Shown here one piece after another: positions 8,291 through 17,153 of a stretch of 64,000 bases of DNA. The DNA is taken from contig LXWE01000002.1 in assembly GCA_001660395.1 (NCBI GenBank), positions 124,001 to 188,000 of the forward strand. Direction: 5' to 3'. The notes beneath the pieces are model-generated. The model saw nothing but the letters and a program-made list of their open reading frames with translations. It had not been told where the DNA came from and did no database searches. Position numbers and translations under genes: made by a program. Origin of the DNA: Alteromonadaceae bacterium XY-R5 (lineage in GTDB: Bacteria; Pseudomonadota; Gammaproteobacteria; Enterobacterales; Alteromonadaceae). Each line of letters begins with the position of its first letter. The first letter of the stretch is position 1.

Positions 8291-10978
8291 TTATTCCACA
8301 CTGATATCGTCTACCATGACGGCTGTATCATAAATGCTATCGCCCACATCTGACGTGGCAATACTAAGGGTGACCTTTTTGCCTGCAAGCGTTGAGATAT
8401 CCAGGGTTTGCGTCTGCCAGCCTGTACTATATACGTCGCCCTTATCAAAACTGATGTCCGCTGTTGTAAGGCCTGCTGCCGAGCATTGTTCGCTGATTGA
8501 GGTGCTAAATGTCTGGCAATTGCTGGTGTTATATTCACACATGCTGACACTAAACGTATCGTCGTAGGCGGAATGACAATATTCCAAAAATTCTTCAGAA
8601 AACAGATTCCAGCTCAGTTGTAGCTGAGTACGAGACGCTGCCAGGCAGGCACTTTGAGAGATTTCACCAGCATCTGTGGTGTACCCCAATCCAGTTGATA
8701 CCAGTGCGCTGTAATTTCCTCCATAAGGCAGGGTAGCGCCGAGCTGGGTTAATACCCGGCCATCTCCCTGTGTAGCCCAAACACCAAGTTCGCCGAGTTC
8801 AAAATCCAGATTACTAAAGGTGCCATCAGACAGTTGCAGATCTAGTGCGCCTGCGGTTTGCAAATAGGCGTTATCAGGGCCGTTATCACTGCTGCCGTAG
8901 GTCGCTACGGTTTGCTGAACGGCCTCAGAAAAGCTGACATCGCTGTTTAACATCGCGCTTATAACGCTGTTGGTTGTGTTTTGGGCATAACTTGAAAGGA
9001 CATAGTCATCAAAGCCCAAAATGGCGCCGGCGCCTTTGGCGAGTAACGCATTGGCGAGTGAATGGTTATATAAAGAGCGGCAGGATGATAACACCACCAG
9101 ACTATTTGGCAGACTGGTCAGGTAATGTGTGAAAAAGTCCGGCAACAAGGTGAGCAAGCCGCCCGGGCCAATCGCCAGACGTTTCATTTGCAGGTCAGTT
9201 TCATAGCCAGTGATCACATAGCTGCCATACCAGGTTTTTGGTAGCACAATGCCTGTATAAAGCGCCACTTGCGAGAGGGAGCCTTTCAGAAAATCACTGG
9301 GACCCCACTCATCCAGCCATAAACTTAGTAAGCCATTGTAATAATTATCACCGTGGGTAGAGATATGGATGTAGCCGTACTGACTGAGCTGCTTAAAACT
9401 GTCCAGACTGATATTGATACTGGCGTTATTGATCCTTTCGGTACTGGCGGCAAGTTGGCAGGATTGGGCTGACTGGATACTTTGCCAGGTGTGATAGTAG
9501 TCGTCGTTGGTATAGAAGTTGGTTGCACTACTGACGTTGGGATTATTGATAAAGGGACTGATGATCAGGGCCTGAGTACTCAATATTCGATTTTCAGTTC
9601 CTACGGCGGCAAGGGCTTTTGCCAGTCTTTCGGGTTTAAGGTAAGCCGTGTTCAAATTCAGCGGGTTAGCACGGTAATAATTCGGCATGAAAGGGGCGTT
9701 TACCACAGGGGGCTTGGCAACGCTTCCCCCTCGATTTGCTCCACTTTTACTGTCAGACTCAAGGTTGTGGTAAAGCCCCAATAGTCCATTTTGACTTACC
9801 CACCAAATGCCGCCTTCCGGGGTCGCTCCTGCCACATTGACGTCAGCATTATTTTGCAGCAAGGCTACAACCTGCTCGGCTGCCGAGTTACGATCCATAC
9901 CTTGCTGAAGTAATTCCTCGACATCATCTTGTACCCCGTCCGCAAGGGCAACAGCAGCGTCTATTTGTGTTTCAGAATAAGCATTGCGTGCCCAAATGCA
10001 CTGGCTTTCCGAAAGGTAGGTTGAATCTGTTGCATCGGTTGCCTGAACCCGAAAACACAACCTGTCTTCAGTGTTGGCCGAAAGGGTAAATTCGCCAGTG
10101 AATATTCCATCACCCTCAATTTCGTCCGGCAAAACACCATCATCTGACATGATAGCAATCTGATTTGTCGATGCATCCAGCAACTTCATTGACCTCCCCG
10201 TGTCGTTCTTACTGCCTATCATGGCGCGAATACTGGTGGTCGTTGATCCTACGTATATCAGGTCAGTATCAAATTCCAGTGCAGTGGTGAAATCCAGACC
10301 GGGAGCATAAGTGACAGTAGTACTAAAGGTAACGCGGGTGTCATCTGCTGAAATAGCACTAATTACAAGGGCGTTATCCCCTTCAACCAAAGAGACTTCT
10401 GTTTGCCAGTAGGTGCTGATGGGAACGTTTAGCACTTCACTGGTAGCAAGGTTAGTGACTTCGATGGTTTTCAGAGCGTAGTCCGAAGTCACCAAACCTA
10501 TTAAGGTTTCATTGGCTTGATCAGTAACCCGAATACTTTGGCCAAATCCTTGTAGTGCCAAAGCGAGGGTGTGCTCTGCTGGTAATAGCGAAACGCTGGT
10601 TTCACGGGTAGTTTGTGCGCCATCGTCATCTGTCACCGTCACCTGAAAGTGCAGGGTTTGTGTTGTATAGGTATCGGGAAATGTTAGCAGTAAACTGTCA
10701 TTGTCTGTGAGTTCTCCGCTCAGTTGTAAAGGATCTTCCTCTGCTTGCTGCCATTCAACGCTGGCAATACTGCCATCTTCATCGGAGGTATTTATGGAGA
10801 GGGTGAGGCTTTGTTTGCCATACGCAGTGAAACTGCTGTCGAGCGATAGCAGCGGGGCGGTGTTGGAGGTGTGCGGATTTTCTTCTTCGTTGATCAGCTC
10901 GCCTGGGCCAGTGCTGTCGCCACATCCTAAGAGTAACCCCAGCAGCATTGAAGTCACAATGCCGTTTCGGCACAACAT
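8291..10978 (-). CDS. Large lipoprotein with clan-CD (caspase/gingipain-like) peptidase core
   Basis: The precursor is 895 aa and opens with a lipoprotein signal (LLGLLLGC, acylated Cys19). A very strong AGGAGG lies 5 nt ahead of the ATG. Residues about 40-132 look like an Ig/PKD-type domain (NTSDEDGSIASVEW). A second beta-rich region reaches about 330 (GVLPDEIEGDGIFTGEF). A helical stretch follows (about 335-380). Residues about 460-690 contain the hallmarks of a caspase-like fold: a beta strand ending in His542-Gly543 (IHISTHGD) and a later strand ending in Cys633 (LVVLSSCRS), about 90 residues apart. The C-terminus (about 710-895) is a Cys-containing beta-sandwich ending VMVDDISVE, resembling carbohydrate-binding or MAM-like domains. 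It may be a surface-attached cysteine peptidase. A structural CHAT-like domain without activity is the alternative. Confidence 0.75.
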   Translation of the reverse strand: MLCRNGIVTSMLLGLLLGCGDSTGPGELINEEENPHTSNTAPLLSLDSSFTAYGKQSLTLSINTSDEDGSIASVEWQQAEEDPLQLSGELTDNDSLLLTFPDTYTTQTLHFQVTVTDDDGAQTTRETSVSLLPAEHTLALALQGFGQSIRVTDQANETLIGLVTSDYALKTIEVTNLATSEVLNVPISTYWQTEVSLVEGDNALVISAISADDTRVTFSTTVTYAPGLDFTTALEFDTDLIYVGSTTTSIRAMIGSKNDTGRSMKLLDASTNQIAIMSDDGVLPDEIEGDGIFTGEFTLSANTEDRLCFRVQATDATDSTYLSESQCIWARNAYSETQIDAAVALADGVQDDVEELLQQGMDRNSAAEQVVALLQNNADVNVAGATPEGGIWWVSQNGLLGLYHNLESDSKSGANRGGSVAKPPVVNAPFMPNYYRANPLNLNTAYLKPERLAKALAAVGTENRILSTQALIISPFINNPNVSSATNFYTNDDYYHTWQSIQSAQSCQLAASTERINNASINISLDSFKQLSQYGYIHISTHGDNYYNGLLSLWLDEWGPSDFLKGSLSQVALYTGIVLPKTWYGSYVITGYETDLQMKRLAIGPGGLLTLLPDFFTHYLTSLPNSLVVLSSCRSLYNHSLANALLAKGAGAILGFDDYVLSSYAQNTTNSVISAMLNSDVSFSEAVQQTVATYGSSDNGPDNAYLQTAGALDLQLSDGTFSNLDFELGELGVWATQGDGRVLTQLGATLPYGGNYSALVSTGLGYTTDAGEISQSACLAASRTQLQLSWNLFSEEFLEYCHSAYDDTFSVSMCEYNTSNCQTFSTSISEQCSAAGLTTADISFDKGDVYSTGWQTQTLDISTLAGKKVTLSIATSDVGDSIYDTAVMVDDISVE

Positions 10979-11209
10979 AAGTACCTCCTTGTTTGCGCTG
11001 CCAAACGCAATTGAGCAGGAATGCCAACTGAGAAATTAACTAAGTATAGAAAATTAACCTCAAAGTAATAATTTAACCTGAACAAATTTTAGTCGCCGGC
11101 TGGTTTGGCCGCCTGGATGAAGATTGAACAGTTGTCGCTGGAAAATCCTTCGATGCGGCTGATTGGATAAGTTTTCGCAAAAAAGATCGTAAGAAATTAA
11201 ATCTTGTGC

Positions 11210-11237
11210 CTTGAAACTTGATCCATGAACCCCATTA
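11210..11237 (+). promoter_or_regulatory. Sigma-32 heat-shock promoter of grpE
   Basis: CTTGAAA at 11210-11216 and CCCATTA at 11231-11237 are separated by 14 bp. This matches the RpoH consensus (CTTGAAA, 11-16 bp, CCCATnT) almost perfectly. It lies about 60 bp ahead of the grpE start and should drive grpE, possibly reading into dnaK. Confidence 0.88.
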
Positions 11238-11295
11238 AAGGCTGCAACTAATTGAATAACCCTAAATCTGGTAAGCGTTTTAAGTGGAGAAGGGC

Positions 11296-11916
11296 ATGAG
11301 CAACGATCAGCCGCAATCATCCGCCACCGAGCAAGAAGTGCCGGTAGCAGAAGCAAATCAACAACAGGCAGAAGTTGAGCAGGCAGATGCCGCAGTCGAA
11401 CTGACCCCTGAGCAACAGCGTATTGCTGAACTGGAAGCTGCACTAGCGAAAGCAGAAGCGACAGTCGCTGAGCAAAAAGATTCTGTGTTGCGCGCACGCG
11501 CTGACATGGAAAATGCCCGCCGTCGTGCCGAAGGTGAAGTAGATAAAGCACGTAAATTCGCATTAGAGCGTTTCGCCGGCGAATTACTGCCAGTGATTGA
11601 TAACCTGGAACGTGCCCTGCAGGTAGGTGATGCTGACAATGAAGCTATCAAACCTATTTTAGAAGGTGTTGAGCTGACCCATAAGTCTTTTATCTCAACT
11701 ATCGAGAAATTCGGTTTGACTCTGGTTGACCCGCAAGGACAGGCATTCAATCCTGAATTGCACCAGGCGATGGGTATGCAGGAAAGTGCCGATGTGGCAC
11801 CGAACACTGTTATTGCTGTGATGCAAAAAGGCTATGTGCTGAATGAGCGCCTGCTGCGTCCAGCGATGGTAATGGTTTCTCGTGCACCTGACGGTGGCGT
11901 GGATACTAAAGCCTAA
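11296..11916 (+). CDS. grpE: Nucleotide exchange factor GrpE
   Basis: GrpE releases ADP from DnaK and so drives its folding cycle in the cytoplasm. The product is 206 aa (the usual size is about 190-210). An acidic, Gln-rich N-terminus leads into a long coiled coil (about residues 40-100, containing [18 protein letters not shown]). The compact beta domain follows, with the family signature NPELHQAM and [19 protein letters not shown] use ATG 11296, which GGAG at 11286-11289 serves with 6-nt spacing, rather than GTG 11284. A consensus sigma-32 promoter lies upstream and dnaK follows 108 bp downstream, in the common grpE-dnaK-dnaJ order. Confidence 0.97.
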   Translation: MSNDQPQSSATEQEVPVAEANQQQAEVEQADAAVELTPEQQRIAELEAALAKAEATVAEQKDSVLRARADMENARRRAEGEVDKARKFALERFAGELLPVIDNLERALQVGDADNEAIKPILEGVELTHKSFISTIEKFGLTLVDPQGQAFNPELHQAMGMQESADVAPNTVIAVMQKGYVLNERLLRPAMVMVSRAPDGGVDTKA

Positions 11917-11954
11917 AAACTTAAAAAGAGCGCGGTTTTTTTGATTAGCAAATA

Positions 11955-11980
11955 TTGAAAAAAATCAGAATAACCCCACA
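11955..11980 (+). promoter_or_regulatory. Possible second sigma-32 promoter ahead of dnaK
   Basis: TTGAAA (11955-11960) is followed after 13 bp by CCCCACA (11974-11980). The -35 is good. The -10 deviates at the usual ATnT. It lies in the grpE-dnaK gap about 45 bp before the dnaK start and may supply extra dnaK transcript. Confidence 0.5.
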
Positions 11981-12024
11981 AAGAATACAGACAATTTTTA
12001 AATCAAATTTTTGGAGACACGCTA

Positions 12025-13953
12025 ATGGGTAAGATCATTGGTATCGACTTAGGTACAACGAATTCATGTGTCGCAGTATTAGACGGCGACAAGCCACGCG
12101 TAATTGAAAACGCAGAGGGCGATCGTACAACCCCTTCTATTATCGCTTACACCCAAGACGGTGAGATCCTGGTTGGTCAACCGGCTAAGCGTCAGGCGGT
12201 AACTAACCCAACCAACACCCTTTTCGCGATTAAGCGACTGATTGGTCGTCGTTTCGAAGACAAAGAAGTGCAGCGCGATATCGACATCATGCCATACAAA
12301 ATTGCTAAGGCTGATAACGGTGATGCGTGGGTTGAAGCCAAGGGCAACAAAATGGCACCACCGCAGATCTCTGCTGAAGTGCTGAAGAAAATGAAAAAGA
12401 CCGCCGAAGATTACCTGGGCGAAGAAGTGACTGGCGCAGTTATCACTGTACCTGCTTACTTTAACGATTCTCAGCGTCAGGCCACTAAAGATGCGGGTCG
12501 TATCGCCGGTCTGGAAGTAAAACGTATTATCAACGAGCCGACTGCTGCTGCCCTTGCTTATGGTATGGACAAGCGTAAAGGCGACAACGTGGTTGCGGTT
12601 TACGACTTAGGTGGTGGTACGTTCGATATTTCTATCATCGAAATCGATGAAGTTGAAGGCGAGCACACCTTTGAAGTACTGGCGACGAACGGTGATACCC
12701 ACTTAGGTGGTGAAGACTTCGATAACCGCCTGATCACTTATCTGGTTGACGAATTCAAGAAAGACCAGGGTGTTGATTTGCGTAAAGATCCTCTGGCCAT
12801 GCAGCGTCTGAAAGAAGCCGGTGAGAAAGCGAAAATTGAACTGTCTTCTGCCCAGCAAACTGAAGTGAACCTGCCGTACATCACGGCTGATGCATCTGGT
12901 CCTAAGCACCTGACCATCAAAGTGACCCGTGCCAAGCTGGAATCTTTGGTTGAAGACATGGTGAAAAACTCTCTGGAGCCTGTGAAACAAGCTCTGGCAG
13001 ATGCTGACCTGTCTGTATCTGATATCCACGACATCATCCTGGTGGGTGGTCAAACACGTATGCCTCTGGTACAGAAGTACGTAACTGAATTCTTCGGTAA
13101 AGAGCCACGTAAAGACGTTAACCCTGACGAAGCCGTGGCAGTAGGTGCAGCGATTCAAGGTGGTGTACTGGCCGGTGAAGTAAAAGACGTACTGTTGCTG
13201 GACGTAACGCCTCTGTCTTTGGGTATTGAAACCATGGGCGGCGTGATGACTGCGCTGATTGAGAAAAACACGACTATCCCAACCAAGAAGTCACAAACCT
13301 TCTCAACAGCTGATGACAACCAGTCTGCGGTAACAGTACATGTGCTGCAGGGCGAGCGTAAGCAAGCTGCGGGTAACAAGTCGTTGGGTCAGTTTAACCT
13401 GGAAGGTATTCGTCCAGCGCCACGCGGTGTACCGCAAGTTGAAGTGACTTTCGATATTGATGCGGACGGTATCCTGCACGTGTCTGCGAAAGACAAAGAC
13501 ACGGGTAAAGAGCAGAAGATCACTATTCAGGCTTCTTCAGGTCTGAGTGAGGACGAAATCAACAAGATGGTTCAAGACGCTGAAGCCAACAAAGAAGCGG
13601 ACAAGAAGTTCGAAGAAATGGTACAGGCGCGTAACCAGGCTGATGGTCTGATCCACGGTACTCGTAAGCAAATTGAAGAAGCCGGCGATGATCTGCCTGC
13701 CTCTGATAAAGAAGCGATTGAAGCTGCTATCACTGAACTTGAAGATGCTGTGAAAGCCCAGGATAAAGAGCAGATTGAAGCGAAAACGCAAGGTCTGATC
13801 CAGGCTTCAACTAAGCTGATGGAAATTGCCCAGGCGAAAGCGCAGGCAGGCGGTGCAGATGCGGGTGCTGAACAGGCATCTGGCGGTAGCGCGAAGCAAG
13901 ACGACGATGTCGTTGACGCTGAGTTTGAAGAAGTGAAAGACGACAAGAAGTAA
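12025..13953 (+). CDS. dnaK: Molecular chaperone DnaK (Hsp70)
   Basis: This is the cytoplasmic ATP-dependent chaperone that binds exposed hydrophobic segments. At 642 aa it is full length. The nucleotide-binding domain runs from [13 protein letters not shown] (near residue 5) through the phosphate-2 loop [13 protein letters not shown] and adenosine motif LVGGQTRMP. The interdomain linker [16 protein letters not shown] follows, then the substrate-binding beta domain, the helical lid and the acidic tail ([14 protein letters not shown]), which is typical of proteobacterial DnaK. GGAG precedes the ATG. Codon use is strongly biased to highly expressed codons (GGT, CGT, AAC). It is transcribed with grpE upstream, and dnaJ follows after two hairpins. 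Confidence 0.99.
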   Translation: MGKIIGIDLGTTNSCVAVLDGDKPRVIENAEGDRTTPSIIAYTQDGEILVGQPAKRQAVTNPTNTLFAIKRLIGRRFEDKEVQRDIDIMPYKIAKADNGDAWVEAKGNKMAPPQISAEVLKKMKKTAEDYLGEEVTGAVITVPAYFNDSQRQATKDAGRIAGLEVKRIINEPTAAALAYGMDKRKGDNVVAVYDLGGGTFDISIIEIDEVEGEHTFEVLATNGDTHLGGEDFDNRLITYLVDEFKKDQGVDLRKDPLAMQRLKEAGEKAKIELSSAQQTEVNLPYITADASGPKHLTIKVTRAKLESLVEDMVKNSLEPVKQALADADLSVSDIHDIILVGGQTRMPLVQKYVTEFFGKEPRKDVNPDEAVAVGAAIQGGVLAGEVKDVLLLDVTPLSLGIETMGGVMTALIEKNTTIPTKKSQTFSTADDNQSAVTVHVLQGERKQAAGNKSLGQFNLEGIRPAPRGVPQVEVTFDIDADGILHVSAKDKDTGKEQKITIQASSGLSEDEINKMVQDAEANKEADKKFEEMVQARNQADGLIHGTRKQIEEAGDDLPASDKEAIEAAITELEDAVKAQDKEQIEAKTQGLIQASTKLMEIAQAKAQAGGADAGAEQASGGSAKQDDDVVDAEFEEVKDDKK

Positions 13954-13969
13954 GCGAGTCGGCTTTCTG

Positions 13970-14031
13970 CCCCGGTGAGATTCACCGGGGAAAGATTCAA
14001 CGGGCGCAACAGAGGTTTCTGGATGCGCCCG
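13970..14031 (+). promoter_or_regulatory. Tandem hairpins in the dnaK-dnaJ gap
   Basis: There are two strong, adjacent stem-loops. The first is CCCCGGTGA (13970-13978) with its perfect complement at 13982-13990 (9 bp, 3-nt loop). The second is CGGGCGCA (14001-14008) pairing with TGCGCCCG (14024-14031), extended inside by CAGA/TCTG. Neither has a long T-run; the second is followed only by ATTTTG. They are more likely to partially terminate or stabilise the dnaK mRNA 3' end than to block dnaJ fully. Confidence 0.7.
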
Positions 14032-14101
14032 ATTTTGTGTATGGCAATGCAGAATTACTGATCTATCCGGTTAGTAGAGAGATATCAGGATAACGAGCGA
14101 T

Positions 14102-15238
14102 ATGTCGAAACGAGACTATTACGAAGTTCTGGGCGTGGAAAAAGGCGCCAGTGAGCGGGATATTAAAAAGGCTTATAAACGCCTTGCCATGAAGTATCAC
14201 CCTGACCGTACTCAGGGCGATAAAGCATTGGAAGAGAAGTTTAAAGAAGTACAGGAAGCCCACGAAGTACTCACTGATAGCAAGAAACGCGCGGCTTACG
14301 ATCAGTATGGTCATGCCGGAGTGGATCCTAACCGTGGTGCTGGTGGCTTCGGTGGTGGTGCTGATTTTGGTGACATTTTCGGTGATGTATTTGGCGATAT
14401 CTTTGGCGGTGGCCGTGGCCGTGGTGGTCAGCGAGCGCGTCAGGGCGCCGACTTACGCTATAACCTGGAACTGAGCCTGGAAGAAGCGGTTCGCGGGAAA
14501 ACCGTGGAAATTCGTGTTCCTACCTTAGTGGGATGTGACAGCTGTGATGGTTCTGGTGCCAAGAAAGGTACCACGCCGACAACCTGTCCTACCTGTCATG
14601 GCAACGGCCAGGTGCAAATGCGTCAGGGCTTCTTTGCGGTACAACAAACCTGTCCAACCTGTTCCGGTAAAGGCAAAATCATTGCTGATCCATGTCGTAG
14701 CTGTCATGGCCATGGTCGCGTAGAGAAATCGAAAACCCTCTCGGTAAAAGTACCTGCGGGTGTGGATACGGGCGATCGTATTCGTTTATCAGGTGAAGGC
14801 GAAGCGGGAGAAAACGGTGCACCACCGGGCGATCTGTATGTTCAGGTGCATGTCAAAGAGCACAATATCTTTGTGCGTGACGGTAACAACCTGTACTGCG
14901 AAGTTCCTCTAAGCTTTACCACAGCTGCACTGGGGGGCGAAATTGAAGTGCCGACCCTGGACGGCAAAGTGAAGCTGAAAGTCAGTGCTGAAACCCAGAC
15001 CGGTCGCATGTTCCGTTTACGTGGCAAAGGCGTGAAGTCTGTGCGCAGCGGCAGTGTAGGTGATTTACTGTGTAAAGTGGTCATCGAAACGCCGGTGAAC
15101 CTGAGCGAGCGCCAGAAAGAACTGCTGGCTGAACTGGATAAGTCCATGGGCTCTGGTGACGAAGCGGCGAAATACCGTCCGAAAGAAAAAGGTTTCTTCG
15201 ACGGTGTGAAGAAATTCTTCGACGATTTGACCAGCTAA
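14102..15238 (+). CDS. dnaJ: Co-chaperone DnaJ (Hsp40)
   Basis: DnaJ delivers unfolded clients to DnaK and stimulates its ATPase. The 378-residue product has the J-domain (1-70, with the essential HPD in YHPDRTQGD) and a Gly/Phe-rich linker (about 75-110). The zinc domain has four CxxCxGxG repeats ([32 protein letters not shown]), and the C-terminal substrate-binding domains follow. It is a complete class I DnaJ. The ATG at 14102 has AGGATAA upstream. It lies behind dnaK in the usual order, with two hairpins in the gap and its own terminator. Confidence 0.99.
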   Translation: MSKRDYYEVLGVEKGASERDIKKAYKRLAMKYHPDRTQGDKALEEKFKEVQEAHEVLTDSKKRAAYDQYGHAGVDPNRGAGGFGGGADFGDIFGDVFGDIFGGGRGRGGQRARQGADLRYNLELSLEEAVRGKTVEIRVPTLVGCDSCDGSGAKKGTTPTTCPTCHGNGQVQMRQGFFAVQQTCPTCSGKGKIIADPCRSCHGHGRVEKSKTLSVKVPAGVDTGDRIRLSGEGEAGENGAPPGDLYVQVHVKEHNIFVRDGNNLYCEVPLSFTTAALGGEIEVPTLDGKVKLKVSAETQTGRMFRLRGKGVKSVRSGSVGDLLCKVVIETPVNLSERQKELLAELDKSMGSGDEAAKYRPKEKGFFDGVKKFFDDLTS

Positions 15239-15260
15239 TGAGCGCTTGTCGATGAGATTT

Positions 15261-15288
15261 AAAAAACCACCCACCCGGGTGGTTTTTT
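15261..15288 (+). terminator. Terminator after dnaJ
   Basis: ACCACCC (15266-15272) pairs with GGGTGGT (15277-15283). It is extended by an A6/T6 flank, giving a long stem and a T-run. It ends the heat-shock operon. Confidence 0.9.
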
Positions 15289-15326
15289 ATTGCCTGTAAA
15301 TTGACGCTGACCAGCGCAAGCCTATG

Positions 15327-15338
15327 GTGCGAAGGTAG
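15327..15338 (+). promoter_or_regulatory. Degenerate copy of the GTAC-palindrome ahead of the SDR gene
   Basis: GTGCGAAGGTAG matches GTACTAAGGTAC (the bottom-strand reading of the clean site at 18402-18413) at 9 of 12 positions. It is centred about 67 bp before the SDR start. A TATAAT-like hexamer TAGACT (15364-15369) lies 34 bp downstream of its centre. That spacing fits an activator site overlapping the -35. Confidence 0.4.
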
Positions 15339-15399
15339 TAGATATTCCAACGCGTGATTGTTCTAGACTGGCATTTTCGCCTATTTACAGGACATACAT

Positions 15400-16182
15400 A
15401 TGGCAATGAATAAAGTTGCGCTGGTCACCGGCTCCACCAGTGGTATTGGTTTGGCAACGGCCAGAGTATTGGCTGGTCATGGTTACGATCTGGTCGTACA
15501 TGGCTTACTGCCCGCAGAAGAAGGTCAGCGTCTTGCGCGCCAAATGGCAACGGAATTTGGCATCAGCACGCTGTTTAGTGGTGCGGATTTGACCCAGCCA
15601 CAGGCCATTGCCGGGCTGATTACAGCAGCCAAAGATACCTTGGGGGGCATAGATATTCTGGTTAACAATGCCGGCATTCAGCATACCGCGCCCTTACATG
15701 AATTTCCGGCGCAGAAATGGGATGCCATTATCGCTGTGAATCTGTCGTCGGCCTTTCATACCATGCAGCAGGTATTGCCGCTGATGCAGGCCAAAGGCTG
15801 GGGGCGGATTATCAATATCGCCTCCGTGCATGGCTTAGTCGCCTCGGTGAACAAAGCCGCCTATGTGGCGGCAAAACACGGGCTGGTGGGCCTGAGCAAA
15901 GTCGCTGCGCTGGAAAACGCGGCTTGCGGCATTACCGTGAATGCCATCTGCCCAGGCTGGGTCGAAACACCGCTGATTAACCAGCAGATTGAAGATATCG
16001 CCAAGGCTCAGAATATCAGTCTGGAACAGGCCAAAGTGGCTTTGATTACAGCGAAGCAGCCGTTGCCAGCAATGGCTCAGCCCAGCCAGATTGGTGAGTT
16101 GGTGCATTTCTTATGCAGTGATGCCGCTGCCGGCATTACTGGCGCAAGTTTACCTATTGATGGCGCCTGGACTGCCCAGTAA
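15400..16182 (+). CDS. bdhA: D-3-hydroxybutyrate dehydrogenase-like SDR
   Basis: The probable reaction is (R)-3-hydroxybutyrate + NAD+ to acetoacetate + NADH in the cytoplasm. The product is 260 aa, the usual length of classical short-chain dehydrogenases. Visible motifs are the cofactor loop GSTSGIG (11-17), NNAG (89-92) and the catalytic Ser142, Tyr155 and Lys159 (YVAAKHGL). The stretch NAICPGWVETPLINQQI is characteristic of the 3-hydroxybutyrate dehydrogenase subgroup. AGGA lies 7 nt before the ATG. The gene is convergent (17-bp gap) with a lipase-like hydrolase and begins the putative hydroxybutyrate locus. A different 3-hydroxyacid substrate is possible. Confidence 0.85.
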   Translation: MAMNKVALVTGSTSGIGLATARVLAGHGYDLVVHGLLPAEEGQRLARQMATEFGISTLFSGADLTQPQAIAGLITAAKDTLGGIDILVNNAGIQHTAPLHEFPAQKWDAIIAVNLSSAFHTMQQVLPLMQAKGWGRIINIASVHGLVASVNKAAYVAAKHGLVGLSKVAALENAACGITVNAICPGWVETPLINQQIEDIAKAQNISLEQAKVALITAKQPLPAMAQPSQIGELVHFLCSDAAAGITGASLPIDGAWTAQ

Positions 16183-16199
16183 TCTCAGCGAAACCGAAT

Positions 16200-17129
16200 C
16201 TACCGGCGGATAAAGTCACCTATCTGCCGGTATAACTCTGCACAGGCTTCGGGCACTAGATCTTCGATATTCATAAAAGCGTGGATCATGTCATCAAACA
16301 TGGATACCTGGGTCTTCACTCCCGCTAGTTGTAATTTTTCGGCATAAGCCAGGGCTTCATCCCTAAGTGGATCGCAACCTGCAATGATTAACAGGGTTTG
16401 CGGACTTTGGGCATCTAGTGGCTGATGTAAAGGCGATGCCGCGATGGGGTCGGCGTCTGCTGGAAAGTAATGTTCGAAGTACCATTCTATCCGGGCTTTT
16501 TCCAGAAAAAATCCCGTGCCATTTTCTTCTACCGAGGCCCGACTCAGGCTGTAATCCAGACTGGGATAAAGCAGGATTTGTTTATGAATGGTGAGGGTCG
16601 GATCCTCTGCTCTGGCCATGGTTAAACTGGCACATAGCGCACCCCCGGCACTGTCTCCGCCTATGATCACTTCGCCAGTGTGACGCCCTTTTGGCAGCAG
16701 CGAGGCGAAGTGTTTGAGCACCTGTTTAGCATCATTAAGCCCGGCAGGATAAGGATGCTCGGGGGCCAGTCGGTATTCCACCGATAACACCAACGCCCTG
16801 GCTGCCAGGGCCATTTTCCGGCACATGGGGTCGTAAAGCTCTACGCTGCCACACATATGGCCGCCACCATGAAAGTAAATGAGTAACGGCAGTGTCTCAT
16901 CCGGAGCTGGGTCGTACAGGCGCAGCGCAATAGCATGTTCATCGGTTTCCAGTGTCAGATCCTGGGTATGGGCAATCTGCGGAATGTTCGTCACAAAGGC
17001 GGAAAGTGCCGCCAGCTTTTCCCGCGCTAACGCCGGGGTAGGGATAATGCCCTGGGCTTTGGCATCCGCGATGGCCCGGTTAATCTGCTCGAGAAAAGGC
17101 AACAGGGCCGGATCGGGTGTACCTCGCAT
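16200..17129 (-). CDS. HSL-family alpha/beta-hydrolase (esterase)
   Basis: This is a cytoplasmic carboxylesterase of the hormone-sensitive-lipase type (family IV), 309 aa from ATG 17129. I prefer this start because GGAG is 6 nt upstream; the TTG at 17141 would overlap that ribosome site. It shows the oxyanion motif HGGG (87-90), the nucleophile elbow GDSAGG (Ser160), and Asp253 (AGCDPLRDE) and His283 (DMIHAFMN) completing the triad. There is no signal peptide. It lies 24 bp after the MFS gene on the same strand, so the two probably share a transcript. In context it may cleave imported 3-hydroxybutyrate oligomers to monomer. That role is inferred from neighbours, since the family is broadly promiscuous. 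Confidence 0.85.
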   Translation of the reverse strand: MRGTPDPALLPFLEQINRAIADAKAQGIIPTPALAREKLAALSAFVTNIPQIAHTQDLTLETDEHAIALRLYDPAPDETLPLLIYFHGGGHMCGSVELYDPMCRKMALAARALVLSVEYRLAPEHPYPAGLNDAKQVLKHFASLLPKGRHTGEVIIGGDSAGGALCASLTMARAEDPTLTIHKQILLYPSLDYSLSRASVEENGTGFFLEKARIEWYFEHYFPADADPIAASPLHQPLDAQSPQTLLIIAGCDPLRDEALAYAEKLQLAGVKTQVSMFDDMIHAFMNIEDLVPEACAELYRQIGDFIRR

Positions 17130-17153
17130 AGTCTGCTCCAATGGTGTCTTCGG

